Source of the DNA: Peptostreptococcus canis
Lineage (GTDB): Bacteria; Bacillota; Clostridia; Peptostreptococcales; Peptostreptococcaceae
Reading direction: 5' to 3'
Length of the DNA: 64,000 nt
Assembly (NCBI RefSeq): GCF_014229965.1
Contig: NZ_JABGBW010000001.1
Span: 325,769-389,768 of the forward strand
This document shows positions 54,748-63,817 of this stretch, piece after piece (the first letter of the stretch is position 1; each line of letters opens with the position of its first letter). The notes beneath the pieces were generated by a model. That model was not told the DNA's origin. It searched no databases and saw nothing but the letters and a program-made list of their open reading frames with translations. The position numbers and the translations under genes are program-made.

Positions 54748-55032
54748 ATGGAGATTAGTAACACTATGGAGGAATTTGAAGAGCATGCAGAAATATTAAA
54801 AGCAATTGCACATCCAATAAGATTATGTATTGTGAAGGGCTTAATTGAAAATGGATCGTGCAATGTATCTAAAATGCATTCATGTCTAGAAACTCCCCAG
54901 TCTACAATTTCTCAACACTTGGCAAAGCTTAAGTCGGCCGGAATAATAAAGGGTGAAAGAAGTGGTACAGAAATCTCATATTATGTAGATAATGAAAAAG
55001 TGAAAAAAGTTATTGAATCACTGTTTGATTAG
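54748..55032 (+). CDS. ArsR-family repressor, likely sulfur/persulfide responsive
   Basis: A 94-residue winged-helix repressor (LKAIAHPIRLCIVKGL, TPQSTISQHLAKLKSAGII, GTEISYYV). Three Cys at residues 27, 38 and 46 could form a thiol or persulfide switch; classical metal-binding ELCVCD is absent. It lies 76 bp upstream of the sulfur-handling fusion and is behind a palindromic operator, so it most likely represses both in response to reactive sulfur. That ligand is inferred from context. AGGAGG lies upstream of the ATG. Confidence 0.88.
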   Translation: MEISNTMEEFEEHAEILKAIAHPIRLCIVKGLIENGSCNVSKMHSCLETPQSTISQHLAKLKSAGIIKGERSGTEISYYVDNEKVKKVIESLFD

Positions 55033-55108
55033 TGAAAAGTTATAATGACTGTTGAGTTTTAGATTAAAAAAATGATTATCAATTTATTGAATTGAAAGGA
55101 GAAAAAAT

Positions 55109-57619
55109 ATGAAAAAGATATTAATTGTCGGAGGTGTTGCTGGTGGGGCTACGGCTGCAGCACGTCTTAGAAGATTGGATGAAACTGCTAATATAATTAT
55201 GTTTGAAAGGGGAGAATATATTTCTTTTGCAAACTGTGGACTTCCGTATTACATAGGTGAAGTTATAGGAAGTCGAGATGCTCTTCTTGTTCAAACGGTT
55301 GAAGGGATGAGTGCAAGATTTAATCTTGATATTAGGAATTTTAGCGAAGTAGTGGCTGTAGATGCCGAAAAAATGGAAGTAACTGTTAGAAATGTTAATA
55401 CAGGGGAAGAATATACGGAGTCTTATGATGAATTAATTCTTTCTCCGGGAGCGAACCCTATAAAGCCGCCTATTCCGGGATTAAGTGAAGCTGACAATGT
55501 GTTTACCTTAAGAAATATACCGGATACCGATGCTATAAAAAAATATGTTGATGAAGAAAAGCCTGTTGAGGCAGTAGTAATCGGAGGTGGATTTATAGGT
55601 GTTGAAATGGCGGAAAATCTCGTTGAAAGAGGAGTTAAGGTTCATTTAATTGAAATGCTTGATCAAGTAATGGCTCCATTTGATTTTGAAATGGCGCAGA
55701 TTCTTCATGCTCATATGTCTGAAAAAGGCGTTGACTTAATTTTGGGAGATGGTGTAAATTCTTTCAAAGATAACGGAAAGACAATTGTATTAAATAGTGG
55801 AAAAGAAGTTTCAACGGATATGACTATTCTTTCAATTGGGGTAAAACCGGAAAATTCATTGGCAATTTCTGCAGGATTAGAGTTAGGACCTAGAGGACAC
55901 ATAAAAGTTAATGAGAATCTTGAAACTTCTAAACCTCATATATATGCAGTAGGAGATGCAATTGAAACACAGGGACTTATTTATGGTGAAGCATCAAGTA
56001 TAGCCCTTGCTTCTCCTGCTAATAGACAGGCAAGAATAGTAGCTGATAGAATCAATGGAATAGATAGTAAATATAAAGGTGTTTTAGGAACATCGGTAGC
56101 TAAAGTATTCGATTTGAATGCTTCATCAACAGGTCATAATGAAAAAAGATTAAAAATGATGGGTAAAGAAAATTATAAAGCCGTACATATTCATCCACTG
56201 TCAAATGCAGGATATTATCCAACTGCGGCACCACTTGATTTAAAACTTATTTTTGAAGTTCCAAGCGGTAAGATATTGGGAGCACAGGCGATTGGTACAT
56301 CCGGAGTAGAAAAAAGAATAGATGTGATTTCTACTGCAATTGCAGGTGGTCTTACTGTAAGAGAGTTACAGGATTTAGAATTGGCATATGCACCGCCATT
56401 TTCATCAGCTAAAGACCCCGTAAATATGGCCGGTTATGTGGCTACAAATATATTAGATGGAATTTCAGATTCCGTTTCAGTCGCAGAAATTGATGATTTA
56501 ATTTCTGATGGGGGTGTACTAATAGATGTAAGAAACCCGGAAGAATGTATATTAGGGACAATTCCGGGATCTATAAATATACCGCTGGATGAATTGAGAA
56601 GCAGGTTAGATGAAATACCTAAGGATAAGAATATATATGTATCTTGTCAGGTTGGTCTTAGAGGGTATGTAGCTCTTAGGATATTAAGACAAAATGGAAT
56701 TAATGCAATGAATTTAGATGGCGGATATGAATCTTATGAACAATTAAAAGGGGAATCTTCAAAAGAAAATCCGGATGTAGCTGGTTTGGCTTGTACTGAC
56801 AATTCAAATGTACTTAAAAAAAAACTAACTAATGATTCGTCTAGTTATAATGGAGAGATAAAAGAAGAAACCATAATACCCTGCACAGGAAAAATAATTA
56901 AAGTTGACGCAAGGGGACTACAGTGTCCGGGACCTATAGCGAAAGTATATTCAGCTTTAAATGAAGCAAATGATGGTGATGTTGTGGAAGTAAAAGCTAC
57001 TGATCCCGGATTTGGAAAAGATATAGCTGCTTGGTGTGCAAAAATGGGATATAAGTTAATTGAATCATCTATAGAAGATGGTTGTACAAAAGCTGTAATT
57101 CAAAAGTCCGGAATAGGTAACATTGAATCTATATGTGAAACTTCCTCATCTAAAAATGGTGCTACAATGGTAGTATTTAGCGGAGATTTAGACAAAGCAA
57201 TTGCTTCCTTTATAATTGCAACCGGTGCAGCATCTATGGGCAAAGAAGTAACGATGTTCTTTACTTTCTGGGGACTGAATATACTTAGAAGAAGTGATAT
57301 AGAAGTTAAAAAAGAAGGAATGGAAAAAATGTTTAGTAAAATGATGCCTAAGGGTGTTGATGAATTAAAGATTTCCAAAATGAATATGGCAGGTATGGGA
57401 ACGAAGATGATTAAAGACGTAATGGAAAAGAAAAATGTCGATAGTATTCAAGTTCTTATGAAAAGAGCTCAGGAAATGGGAGTTAAATTTGTCGCTTGTT
57501 CAATGAGTATGGATATAATGGGAATTACAGCAGAAGAATTAATCGACGGAGTAGAAATAGCTGGAGTAGCAAGTTATCTATCTAACGCAGAAGATGGTAA
57601 TTTAAATTTATTTATATAA
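55109..57619 (+). CDS. CoA-disulfide reductase fused to rhodanese, TusA and DsrE-like domains
   Basis: An 836-residue sulfur-handling fusion. Residues 1-450 are an FAD/NAD(P)H CoA-disulfide (or CoA-persulfide) reductase with active-site C43 in SFANCGLPYY. Residues ~465-560 form a rhodanese domain with nucleophile C513 in SCQVGLRGY. Residues ~595-670 are a TusA/SirA-like domain with C606 in QCPGPI, and the last ~160 residues match a DsrE-like (DsrE2) domain with C797 in VACSMSMD. Sulfane sulfur could be relayed among the three carriers and reduced at C43. Ribosome site AAAGGAG precedes the ATG. Confidence 0.94.
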   Translation: MKKILIVGGVAGGATAAARLRRLDETANIIMFERGEYISFANCGLPYYIGEVIGSRDALLVQTVEGMSARFNLDIRNFSEVVAVDAEKMEVTVRNVNTGEEYTESYDELILSPGANPIKPPIPGLSEADNVFTLRNIPDTDAIKKYVDEEKPVEAVVIGGGFIGVEMAENLVERGVKVHLIEMLDQVMAPFDFEMAQILHAHMSEKGVDLILGDGVNSFKDNGKTIVLNSGKEVSTDMTILSIGVKPENSLAISAGLELGPRGHIKVNENLETSKPHIYAVGDAIETQGLIYGEASSIALASPANRQARIVADRINGIDSKYKGVLGTSVAKVFDLNASSTGHNEKRLKMMGKENYKAVHIHPLSNAGYYPTAAPLDLKLIFEVPSGKILGAQAIGTSGVEKRIDVISTAIAGGLTVRELQDLELAYAPPFSSAKDPVNMAGYVATNILDGISDSVSVAEIDDLISDGGVLIDVRNPEECILGTIPGSINIPLDELRSRLDEIPKDKNIYVSCQVGLRGYVALRILRQNGINAMNLDGGYESYEQLKGESSKENPDVAGLACTDNSNVLKKKLTNDSSSYNGEIKEETIIPCTGKIIKVDARGLQCPGPIAKVYSALNEANDGDVVEVKATDPGFGKDIAAWCAKMGYKLIESSIEDGCTKAVIQKSGIGNIESICETSSSKNGATMVVFSGDLDKAIASFIIATGAASMGKEVTMFFTFWGLNILRRSDIEVKKEGMEKMFSKMMPKGVDELKISKMNMAGMGTKMIKDVMEKKNVDSIQVLMKRAQEMGVKFVACSMSMDIMGITAEELIDGVEIAGVASYLSNAEDGNLNLFI

Positions 57620-57738
57620 AAACATATTATATATAAATATAAAGTTAACAAGAATTGGTTATATTTCTTATATTTTTAGTAAATTTATGTTATAATAATC
57701 ATGAAAAAAGACTAAGTCTTTAAAGCTAGGAGGTTATT

Positions 57739-58980
57739 ATGAAAAATAAGTTATATAAACTGATTCTTGTAGGGCTCTCCTTTATAAATGTAGTTATTTT
57801 CTCAAAATTTAGTGTAAATGCATACAGTGAATTTGAGAGAATAGAAGGAAGAGATAGATATGATACATCTTTAAAGGTATCATCATTTATTAAAACTGAA
57901 AAAGCGGTTCTTGCCAGTGGAAAAAATTTTGCTGATGCTTTAAGTTCAGTAAATATATCAAATAGATTTGATGCAATGATAATACTTACAGATGGAAATA
58001 CGATTATTAATTCAGAACTCAAAAATAGAGGAATAAAAAAAGTATATATTATTGGTGGCAATCAAACTATACCGAAATCATATGAAACAAATCTAAAAAT
58101 GGATTTTAAAGTAGAGAGAATTGCAGGAAAAAACAGGTATGAAACATCAAAAAAAACTATAGATATTGCAGGATACTCAAGGGTAGGTATAGCAGATGGA
58201 AGAAATTATCCTGATGCATTGTCTGCGGCTCCATTATTGAATCAAGAGGCCTTAGGATTACTACTCGTGGAAGGAAATAAGTCATATCAATTACCTGATG
58301 GAATAAGCGTAAAGTATACTTTTGGTGGAGAAAGTTCTGTCAAGCAAGATGGAGGAGAAAGAATCAATGGAACATCGAGATATGAAACAGCTATCAAAAT
58401 TTCCCAAATGATATCCGAACCTCAAAGGATGGTTGTAGTCAGTGGAAAAGATTATGCAGATGCACTGTCTTCCAGTAATTTTGTAATTTTAGATAAATCT
58501 ATAATTATGCCGGTACCAACTATACCTTATTACGATGTGATCAAGATGTCAAAAACGATAGATAAATTAACTATAGTTGGAGGAAAAAACTCGGTAAATA
58601 AACTTACCGAAAATATATTGCTTGATAAAAATGTCGATAATTCAGGATTGAGTGAAGATGAAAGAATTATATTAGACGAAATTGAGTTGAAAGGCAAAAA
58701 AATAATTAATGAACTAAATGATATAGAAAATGCAATTAAAAGTTTAAACGACGGAAAAGATATTTCAATTGCTGAAAAGATAAATAAAATAGCGGAAATA
58801 AATAAGAAAATAAAGGAAATTTCGAAAGAAGTTGAAAATTTTATAAATAAAGTTCAGGACAAGATAAACAAAATAAAAGATGGAAAGGAAAAATTACAAA
58901 ATATCCTCAATAATTTAAAATTAGAAATTGACAATCGTATAAACTTTATAAAAGAAAAAATTAAATTGATTATTTTATAA
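57739..58980 (+). CDS. exported CWB2 protein with C-terminal coiled-coil tail
   Basis: A 413-residue surface protein: signal peptide (KLILVGLSFINVVIFSKFSVNA), three CWB2 repeats (IEGRDRYDTSLKVS, ASGKNFADALSS, YIIGGNQTI; AGKNRYETSKK, YPDALSAAPLL; GTSRYETAIKIS, SGKDYADALSSS, IVGGKNSV), then about 115 residues of Lys/Glu/Ile-rich helix (from DEIELKGKKIINEL) predicted to form a coiled coil. The tail distinguishes it from the other two CWB2 proteins here and may mediate oligomerisation. AGGAGG precedes the ATG. Confidence 0.92.
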   Translation: MKNKLYKLILVGLSFINVVIFSKFSVNAYSEFERIEGRDRYDTSLKVSSFIKTEKAVLASGKNFADALSSVNISNRFDAMIILTDGNTIINSELKNRGIKKVYIIGGNQTIPKSYETNLKMDFKVERIAGKNRYETSKKTIDIAGYSRVGIADGRNYPDALSAAPLLNQEALGLLLVEGNKSYQLPDGISVKYTFGGESSVKQDGGERINGTSRYETAIKISQMISEPQRMVVVSGKDYADALSSSNFVILDKSIIMPVPTIPYYDVIKMSKTIDKLTIVGGKNSVNKLTENILLDKNVDNSGLSEDERIILDEIELKGKKIINELNDIENAIKSLNDGKDISIAEKINKIAEINKKIKEISKEVENFINKVQDKINKIKDGKEKLQNILNNLKLEIDNRINFIKEKIKLIIL

Positions 58981-58987
58981 TTTCAAA

Positions 58988-59023
58988 ACGCTGTTTATGA
59001 GAAGTTCTCATAAATGGCTTTTT
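58988..59023 (+). terminator. terminator after the third CWB2 gene
   Basis: GCTGTTTATGAGAA (58990-59003) pairs with TTCTCATAAATGGC (59005-59018, G-U allowed), followed by T5. Confidence 0.9.
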
Positions 59024-59316
59024 AATTTTTAAAAAATACAGTAAAAATCAGAGTTAGATTTACCATAAATATTGTTTAAAAAATAATACATATACTTTTT
59101 TAAATAAATCTAAAAGGTTGTGATATTGATTTTATTTGAAAAATAGCATTTATACTATTTTTGAATTTTAAAGGATGGTATTTAAAAATATACAATTTAT
59201 GAGAACTTATGCATAAGAAATGAAAAATTTTAGTTCACAAAAAAAGTAATAGATTTTTTTTGAAATTATGATATAATTGAAAGAGTGTTTAAAAAAACAG
59301 GTGAGAGGTGTCTATT

Positions 59317-59529
59317 ATGAAGAAGAAAGAAAATTATATTGCAAGAAAAAAAATCCATGAAAATAAAGAAATTTTTCATGCCAAACAAAAAATTGCGATA
59401 GAAAAATTTGGAGAAATTTTTGAGGATGAAACTTTCTTTGCGTTAGAGCTTATGCATAATATGGAGCTGAGCCTTGAGTTGGACAGAGAATATGATAAAA
59501 AATATAATATAAAGAAGAACTTATGTTAA
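59317..59529 (+). CDS. uncharacterised 70-residue charged protein
   Basis: A small, highly charged, all-helical soluble protein (KKKENYIARKKIHENKE, FEDETFFALELMHNMELSLEL). No family recognised. Start ATG at 59317, with GAGAGG upstream; an earlier GTG overlaps the ribosome site. Followed directly by a strong bidirectional terminator. The ~290 bp before it contain no gene. Confidence 0.6.
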   Translation: MKKKENYIARKKIHENKEIFHAKQKIAIEKFGEIFEDETFFALELMHNMELSLELDREYDKKYNIKKNLC

Positions 59530-59533
59530 ATAA

Positions 59534-59572
59534 AAAAACAGGCGGGATTAATATTATCCTGCCTGTTTTTAA
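59534..59572. terminator. bidirectional terminator
   Basis: AAAACAGGC-GGAT pairs with ATCC-GCCTGTTTT, followed by T5, between convergent genes. Confidence 0.93.
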
Positions 59573-59574
59573 AT

Positions 59575-60456
59575 CTATAATTTATGTATTTTTTCATCCA
59601 TTAAAAGTGTAGCAAGTTTAGCCGCCTTATCCGGATTCATAGAACCTAGAGGTAGTCTAAAATCACCTACTTCATATCCTAGCATATTCATTGCAGTTTT
59701 TATAGGTACAGGATTAACTTCTTGTGTTAGAACTTCATTAATTTTAAGCATTCCAAAATATATGTCTCTTGATACGGAAATATTTCCCTTATCAAAATTA
59801 TTTATAATTCTAGATATAATATCCGGGTATATGTTAGCAACTGTAGAGATTACTCCTGTGGCACCCAAAGATAACGAAGGGAACAATAAAGAATCATTTG
59901 CACATATTATTTCAAAGTTATATGGAGAATTTGATTTAATGTCAATATATTGTTTAATATCGGATGAATTTTCGATTACTCCAACGATATTTTTAATTTC
60001 TGATAATTCCATAAGCAATGAATGAGATATGTTGACTCCTGATTTCTCGGGATCATTTTCTATGTAACAAGGAAGGTTGGCTGCCATAGATATAGATTTA
60101 TAGTGGCTTAATAATCCCTGCTCATTTCCTATATTATAGTAGGGTGGCGATAGAATAATTCCATCAATACCCATTAATTTCGCTTTGATTGAAAGTTTTA
60201 TAGATCTACTTGTGTCATTAAATCCTGTTTGAGCAATTACAGGGATTCTTTTGTTTACCCTTTTGGCTACGGTTTCTATAACGGAAATAATTTCGTTATC
60301 ATCCATAGTATAAAATTCTCCAGTGTTTCTTCCTATTACGATAAAATCAGCTCCATTATTGATATAAGTATCAACTTGACGTTCAATATTTTCAAAATCA
60401 ATTTCATTGGTTTCTAAAAATGGTGTGATAACATTTATACCTAATCCTCTTAACAT
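59575..60456 (-). CDS. DapA/NAL-superfamily protein lacking the Schiff-base lysine
   Basis: A 293-residue TIM-barrel protein of the dihydrodipicolinate synthase / N-acetylneuraminate lyase superfamily. Most landmarks are present: GRNTGEFYTM (GTTGE equivalent), LSPPYYN (active-site Tyr) and GVISTVANIYPD. At the position of the catalytic lysine (GIKEASGD in active members) the sequence is GVIENSSD, with Ile in place of Lys, so it cannot form the pyruvate Schiff base in the usual way. It is outside the lysine operon. It may be a non-catalytic regulator or have a different activity. Confidence 0.85.
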   Translation of the reverse strand: MLRGLGINVITPFLETNEIDFENIERQVDTYINNGADFIVIGRNTGEFYTMDDNEIISVIETVAKRVNKRIPVIAQTGFNDTSRSIKLSIKAKLMGIDGIILSPPYYNIGNEQGLLSHYKSISMAANLPCYIENDPEKSGVNISHSLLMELSEIKNIVGVIENSSDIKQYIDIKSNSPYNFEIICANDSLLFPSLSLGATGVISTVANIYPDIISRIINNFDKGNISVSRDIYFGMLKINEVLTQEVNPVPIKTAMNMLGYEVGDFRLPLGSMNPDKAAKLATLLMDEKIHKL

Positions 60457-60749
60457 AATACTTTACTCCTTTATAATATTTTACTCTTAAATTCCAATAT
60501 CAAATTTAAATATTTTTGAAAAAATAAATAAATTTCAGCAACTATAATTATATAACATAATTGTGTTATTGTGTGATTATATAATTCAATTGAGTACATT
60601 TTTATTTTATTTGTGTTTTTACTAATACCCAATAAAAAAATAAAGTATTCATCCATAGATACTTTTGTAATAAATTTAAAATTATTCCTTGATTTTTTTT
60701 TAGAAAAGTGACAAAATATATAATATGTGTTAAGAGAGTGGAGGAAATT

Positions 60750-61943
60750 ATGGATACTTTAAAAGAATTATACAAAATAGGATGTGGACCATCTAGTTCA
60801 CATACAATGGGACCGCAGAGAGCCACAAAAAGATTTATAGAAAAAAATCCAGATGCAGAAAGCTACAGATGTACACTTTATGGAAGTCTTGCTGCTACTG
60901 GAAAAGGTCATTTGACTGACTATATAATTGAAAAGACAATTGAGCCAAAAAAAGTTGAGATAATTTGGAGAGAGGATATAAATCCCGAATTTCATCCAAA
61001 TGGAATGAAATTAGAAGCATTAGATAAAGATGGTAATCCTTTCGATGAATGGACTGTTTATTCTGTTGGTGGCGGTTCTTTAGCTGAAGAAGGAAAAAGA
61101 AATCAGCCCGATGGTAAAGTTTATTATGAGCATAACAAATTAGACGATATAATTAAATACTGCAAGGAAAATAATAAGAATTTTGTTGAATATGTATTGG
61201 ATAGAGAAGATGATGATTTCTTAGAATATATGGAAAAAATAGCTGATACAATGAAGGCGGCTATTGACAAGGGGATTGAAAGCAGAGAAATTTTACCGGG
61301 TAAATTATTATTAAAAAGAAGAGCATCAAGATTTTATAAAAAATATCTTGCAACAAAGGATTATACTACTTTAGATTATGCCTTTGCACTTGCAGCATCA
61401 GAGGAAAATGCCTCAGGAGGAACAATTGTTACCGCTCCTACTTGTGGTGCCGCAGGGGTATTGCCGGGAGTATTTTTTTCATTAATGGTACATAATGGGT
61501 ATACTAAACAACATGTAATAGAAGGATTAATAGTTGCGGGATTGATAGGTAATTTAATAAAAACAAATGCATCTATATCTGGTGCCGAAGTAGGATGTCA
61601 GGGAGAAGTAGGAAGTGCCTGTTCAATGGCATCAGCCGGTGCGGCATACTTATTTGGTGGAACTTTAGAGCAAATTGAATATGCTGCTGAAATAGGTTTA
61701 GAACATCATCTTGGTATGACTTGTGATCCGGTTTATGGATATGTTCAAATACCTTGTATAGAGAGAAATGCTATGGCTGCTGAAAGGGCAATTGCCGCTG
61801 CAAAATATGCTTTAAATACTGAAGGAAGTCACACAATATCATTTGATCAGGTTACAATTACCATGAAAGAAACGGGAATAGATTTAATGGATAAATATAG
61901 AGAAACTGCAAAAGGTGGTTTAGCTAAGTGGTTTGAATGTTAG
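60750..61943 (+). CDS. L-serine ammonia-lyase, iron-sulfur-dependent, single chain
   Basis: Deaminates L-serine to pyruvate and ammonia using a 4Fe-4S cluster. The N-terminal beta domain (KIGCGPSSSHTMGP) and catalytic alpha domain are fused in one 397-residue chain, unlike split SdaAA/SdaAB enzymes. Cluster-type Cys appear in APTCGAAGVLPG, GCQGEVGSACSMA and TCDPVYGYVQIPC. Start at 60750 because GTGGAGG lies just upstream. Monocistronic with a terminator; supports amino-acid fermentation. Confidence 0.94.
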   Translation: MDTLKELYKIGCGPSSSHTMGPQRATKRFIEKNPDAESYRCTLYGSLAATGKGHLTDYIIEKTIEPKKVEIIWREDINPEFHPNGMKLEALDKDGNPFDEWTVYSVGGGSLAEEGKRNQPDGKVYYEHNKLDDIIKYCKENNKNFVEYVLDREDDDFLEYMEKIADTMKAAIDKGIESREILPGKLLLKRRASRFYKKYLATKDYTTLDYAFALAASEENASGGTIVTAPTCGAAGVLPGVFFSLMVHNGYTKQHVIEGLIVAGLIGNLIKTNASISGAEVGCQGEVGSACSMASAGAAYLFGGTLEQIEYAAEIGLEHHLGMTCDPVYGYVQIPCIERNAMAAERAIAAAKYALNTEGSHTISFDQVTITMKETGIDLMDKYRETAKGGLAKWFEC

Positions 61944-62021
61944 TACTTATAGTCTATGAAAGATAAATTCCGGAAAATACTAAAGTAAATAATGATATTA
62001 AAAAGAATATGATGTATAATA

Positions 62022-62057
62022 TAGAGGGGATATTTCAAAATATGTCCTCTTTTTTTC
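62022..62057 (+). terminator. terminator after the serine dehydratase gene
   Basis: AGAGGGGATAT (62023-62033) pairs with ATATGTCCTCT (62040-62050), followed by T7. Confidence 0.9.
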
Positions 62058-62137
62058 GTGAAATTTTAAAATAGATTTTGTATTATAATAAAATAAGATT
62101 TAAGTATAAGATAGAAATTTATGAGAGGTGATATTAT

Positions 62138-62914
62138 ATGGAACAGTACGGTAACTTTGCATATATATACGATGAATTAATGGATGATGTTGATTATGAA
62201 AAATGGGTGAATCACATAGAAAATTTATTTATAGAAAATGGTGTAAAAGTGAAAAATATACTTGAACTTGCATGTGGTACGGGAAATTTAACAATACCGT
62301 TAGCCAGAAAAAATTATGACATAGCCGGAATTGATATTTCAGAGGAAATGTTAGATGTAGCATTAAATAAATCGGAAAACATGGGTATACCACTGGTTTT
62401 ATTACAACAGGATATGGTAAAGTTAGACTTTGATATTTACGATTTGGACTGCATATTATGTGCCTGTGACGGATTCAATTATGTCACTTCATTAGAAGAA
62501 TTAAAAGGAATTTTTTCTAAGTCTTATGAGCTTTTGAAAAATGGTGGTATACTTTTATTTGATATAAGTTCATACTATAAAATCAGTAAAATATTGGGAA
62601 ATAATTTTATGGGAGAAGCCAGAGAAAACATAGCTTATATGTGGTCTAACTATTATGATGATAAAACTCAACTAATTGATATGGACTTAGATTTTTTTGT
62701 GAAAGTACAGGCAGATGATGAGGAAGAAGATAATCTATTTGAACGTTATCATGAAACTCATCAGCAAAGAGCTCACAAAATAAATGAAATAGAATCTATT
62801 TTAAATGAAGTGGGATTTAAAAATATAAATTGTTATGGTGATTTTAGTATCTTAAAACCAGATGAAAAATCAGAAAGAATATTTTTTACGGCGATAAAGA
62901 AAAAAGGAAATTAA
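62138..62914 (+). CDS. class I SAM-dependent methyltransferase
   Basis: A 258-residue Rossmann-fold methyltransferase. Motif I is LELACGTGNLT near residue 48, motif II the acidic GIDISEEML, and motif IV LDCILCACDGFNYV. It resembles the Firmicutes group often found near hslO and ribosomal genes. The substrate is unknown. GAGAGG precedes the ATG. The hslO gene begins 20 bp later, suggesting one operon. Confidence 0.9.
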   Translation: MEQYGNFAYIYDELMDDVDYEKWVNHIENLFIENGVKVKNILELACGTGNLTIPLARKNYDIAGIDISEEMLDVALNKSENMGIPLVLLQQDMVKLDFDIYDLDCILCACDGFNYVTSLEELKGIFSKSYELLKNGGILLFDISSYYKISKILGNNFMGEARENIAYMWSNYYDDKTQLIDMDLDFFVKVQADDEEEDNLFERYHETHQQRAHKINEIESILNEVGFKNINCYGDFSILKPDEKSERIFFTAIKKKGN

Positions 62915-62933
62915 TTAAGGAAAAGAGGTAAAT

Positions 62934-63809
62934 ATGAAGGATTATTGTATAAGAGTTACAACTGAGAATAAAGAAGTAAGAGGATTTTTTTCAACTACAA
63001 AAAATATGGTAGAAACAGCCAGGGGATTTCATCATACTACAAAAGTCACAACTGCCGCATTGGGTAGAACACTTACAGCGACTTCTATGATGGGACTTAT
63101 GATGAAAAATCCGACGGATAAAGTAACAGTAATTATTAAAGGTGGAGGACCTATTGGAACCATACTTGCAACATCAAATTCTCATGGTATTGTAAAAGGT
63201 TATGTGACTAATCCCGAAGCGGATGTTCCCAATTATGACAATGGTAAACTAAATGTTGCGGGAGTTGTTGGAAATGAGGGTACAATAAAAGTAATTAAAG
63301 ATTTGGGATTAAAAGAGCCTTATAATGGTGAATACGATATAATGAGTGGGGAAATTGCACAAGATTTTACATATTATTTTACCGTTTCAGAGCAAACGCC
63401 ATCAGCCGTTGCACTAGGTATACTAACTAAATCTGATGAGGTTGAACAAGCAGGTGGATTTATAATACAGATGATGCCGGATGCCACAGAAGAAACAATT
63501 ACCACAATAGAAAATAATTTGAGTAATTTGAAATCCATAACACAACTCCTTGAAGAAGGAAAAACTCCGGAAGATATTATGGAAATAGTATTAAATGGAT
63601 TAAACCCGGTTATTCTTGATAAGATAGGGGTAGAATTCAGATGCGACTGCTCAAAAGATAAGGTATCAGAGGTTTTTGTAGCCATTGGAAAAAAGGAATT
63701 AAAAGATATTATTGAGAAAGATAGAAAAGCGGAAGTAGGATGCCAGTTTTGTAATGAACATTATACTTTTACAGAAGAAGAGTTGAGAGATATATATAAT
63801 GAAATGTAG
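62934..63809 (+). CDS. hslO: Hsp33 redox-regulated chaperone
   Basis: Holdase activated by oxidative unfolding of its zinc domain. The N-terminal chaperone domain (VETARGFHHTTKVTTAALGRT, GGGPIGTI, SGEIAQDFTYYFT) is followed by the C-terminal zinc-binding Cys set CDC (FRCDCSKDKV) and CQFC (VGCQFCNEHY), the CXC-X27-CXXC pattern, so the redox switch is intact. 291 residues. Probably transcribed with the upstream methyltransferase. Confidence 0.97.
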   Translation: MKDYCIRVTTENKEVRGFFSTTKNMVETARGFHHTTKVTTAALGRTLTATSMMGLMMKNPTDKVTVIIKGGGPIGTILATSNSHGIVKGYVTNPEADVPNYDNGKLNVAGVVGNEGTIKVIKDLGLKEPYNGEYDIMSGEIAQDFTYYFTVSEQTPSAVALGILTKSDEVEQAGGFIIQMMPDATEETITTIENNLSNLKSITQLLEEGKTPEDIMEIVLNGLNPVILDKIGVEFRCDCSKDKVSEVFVAIGKKELKDIIEKDRKAEVGCQFCNEHYTFTEEELRDIYNEM

Positions 63810-63817
63810 GTGTAAAA

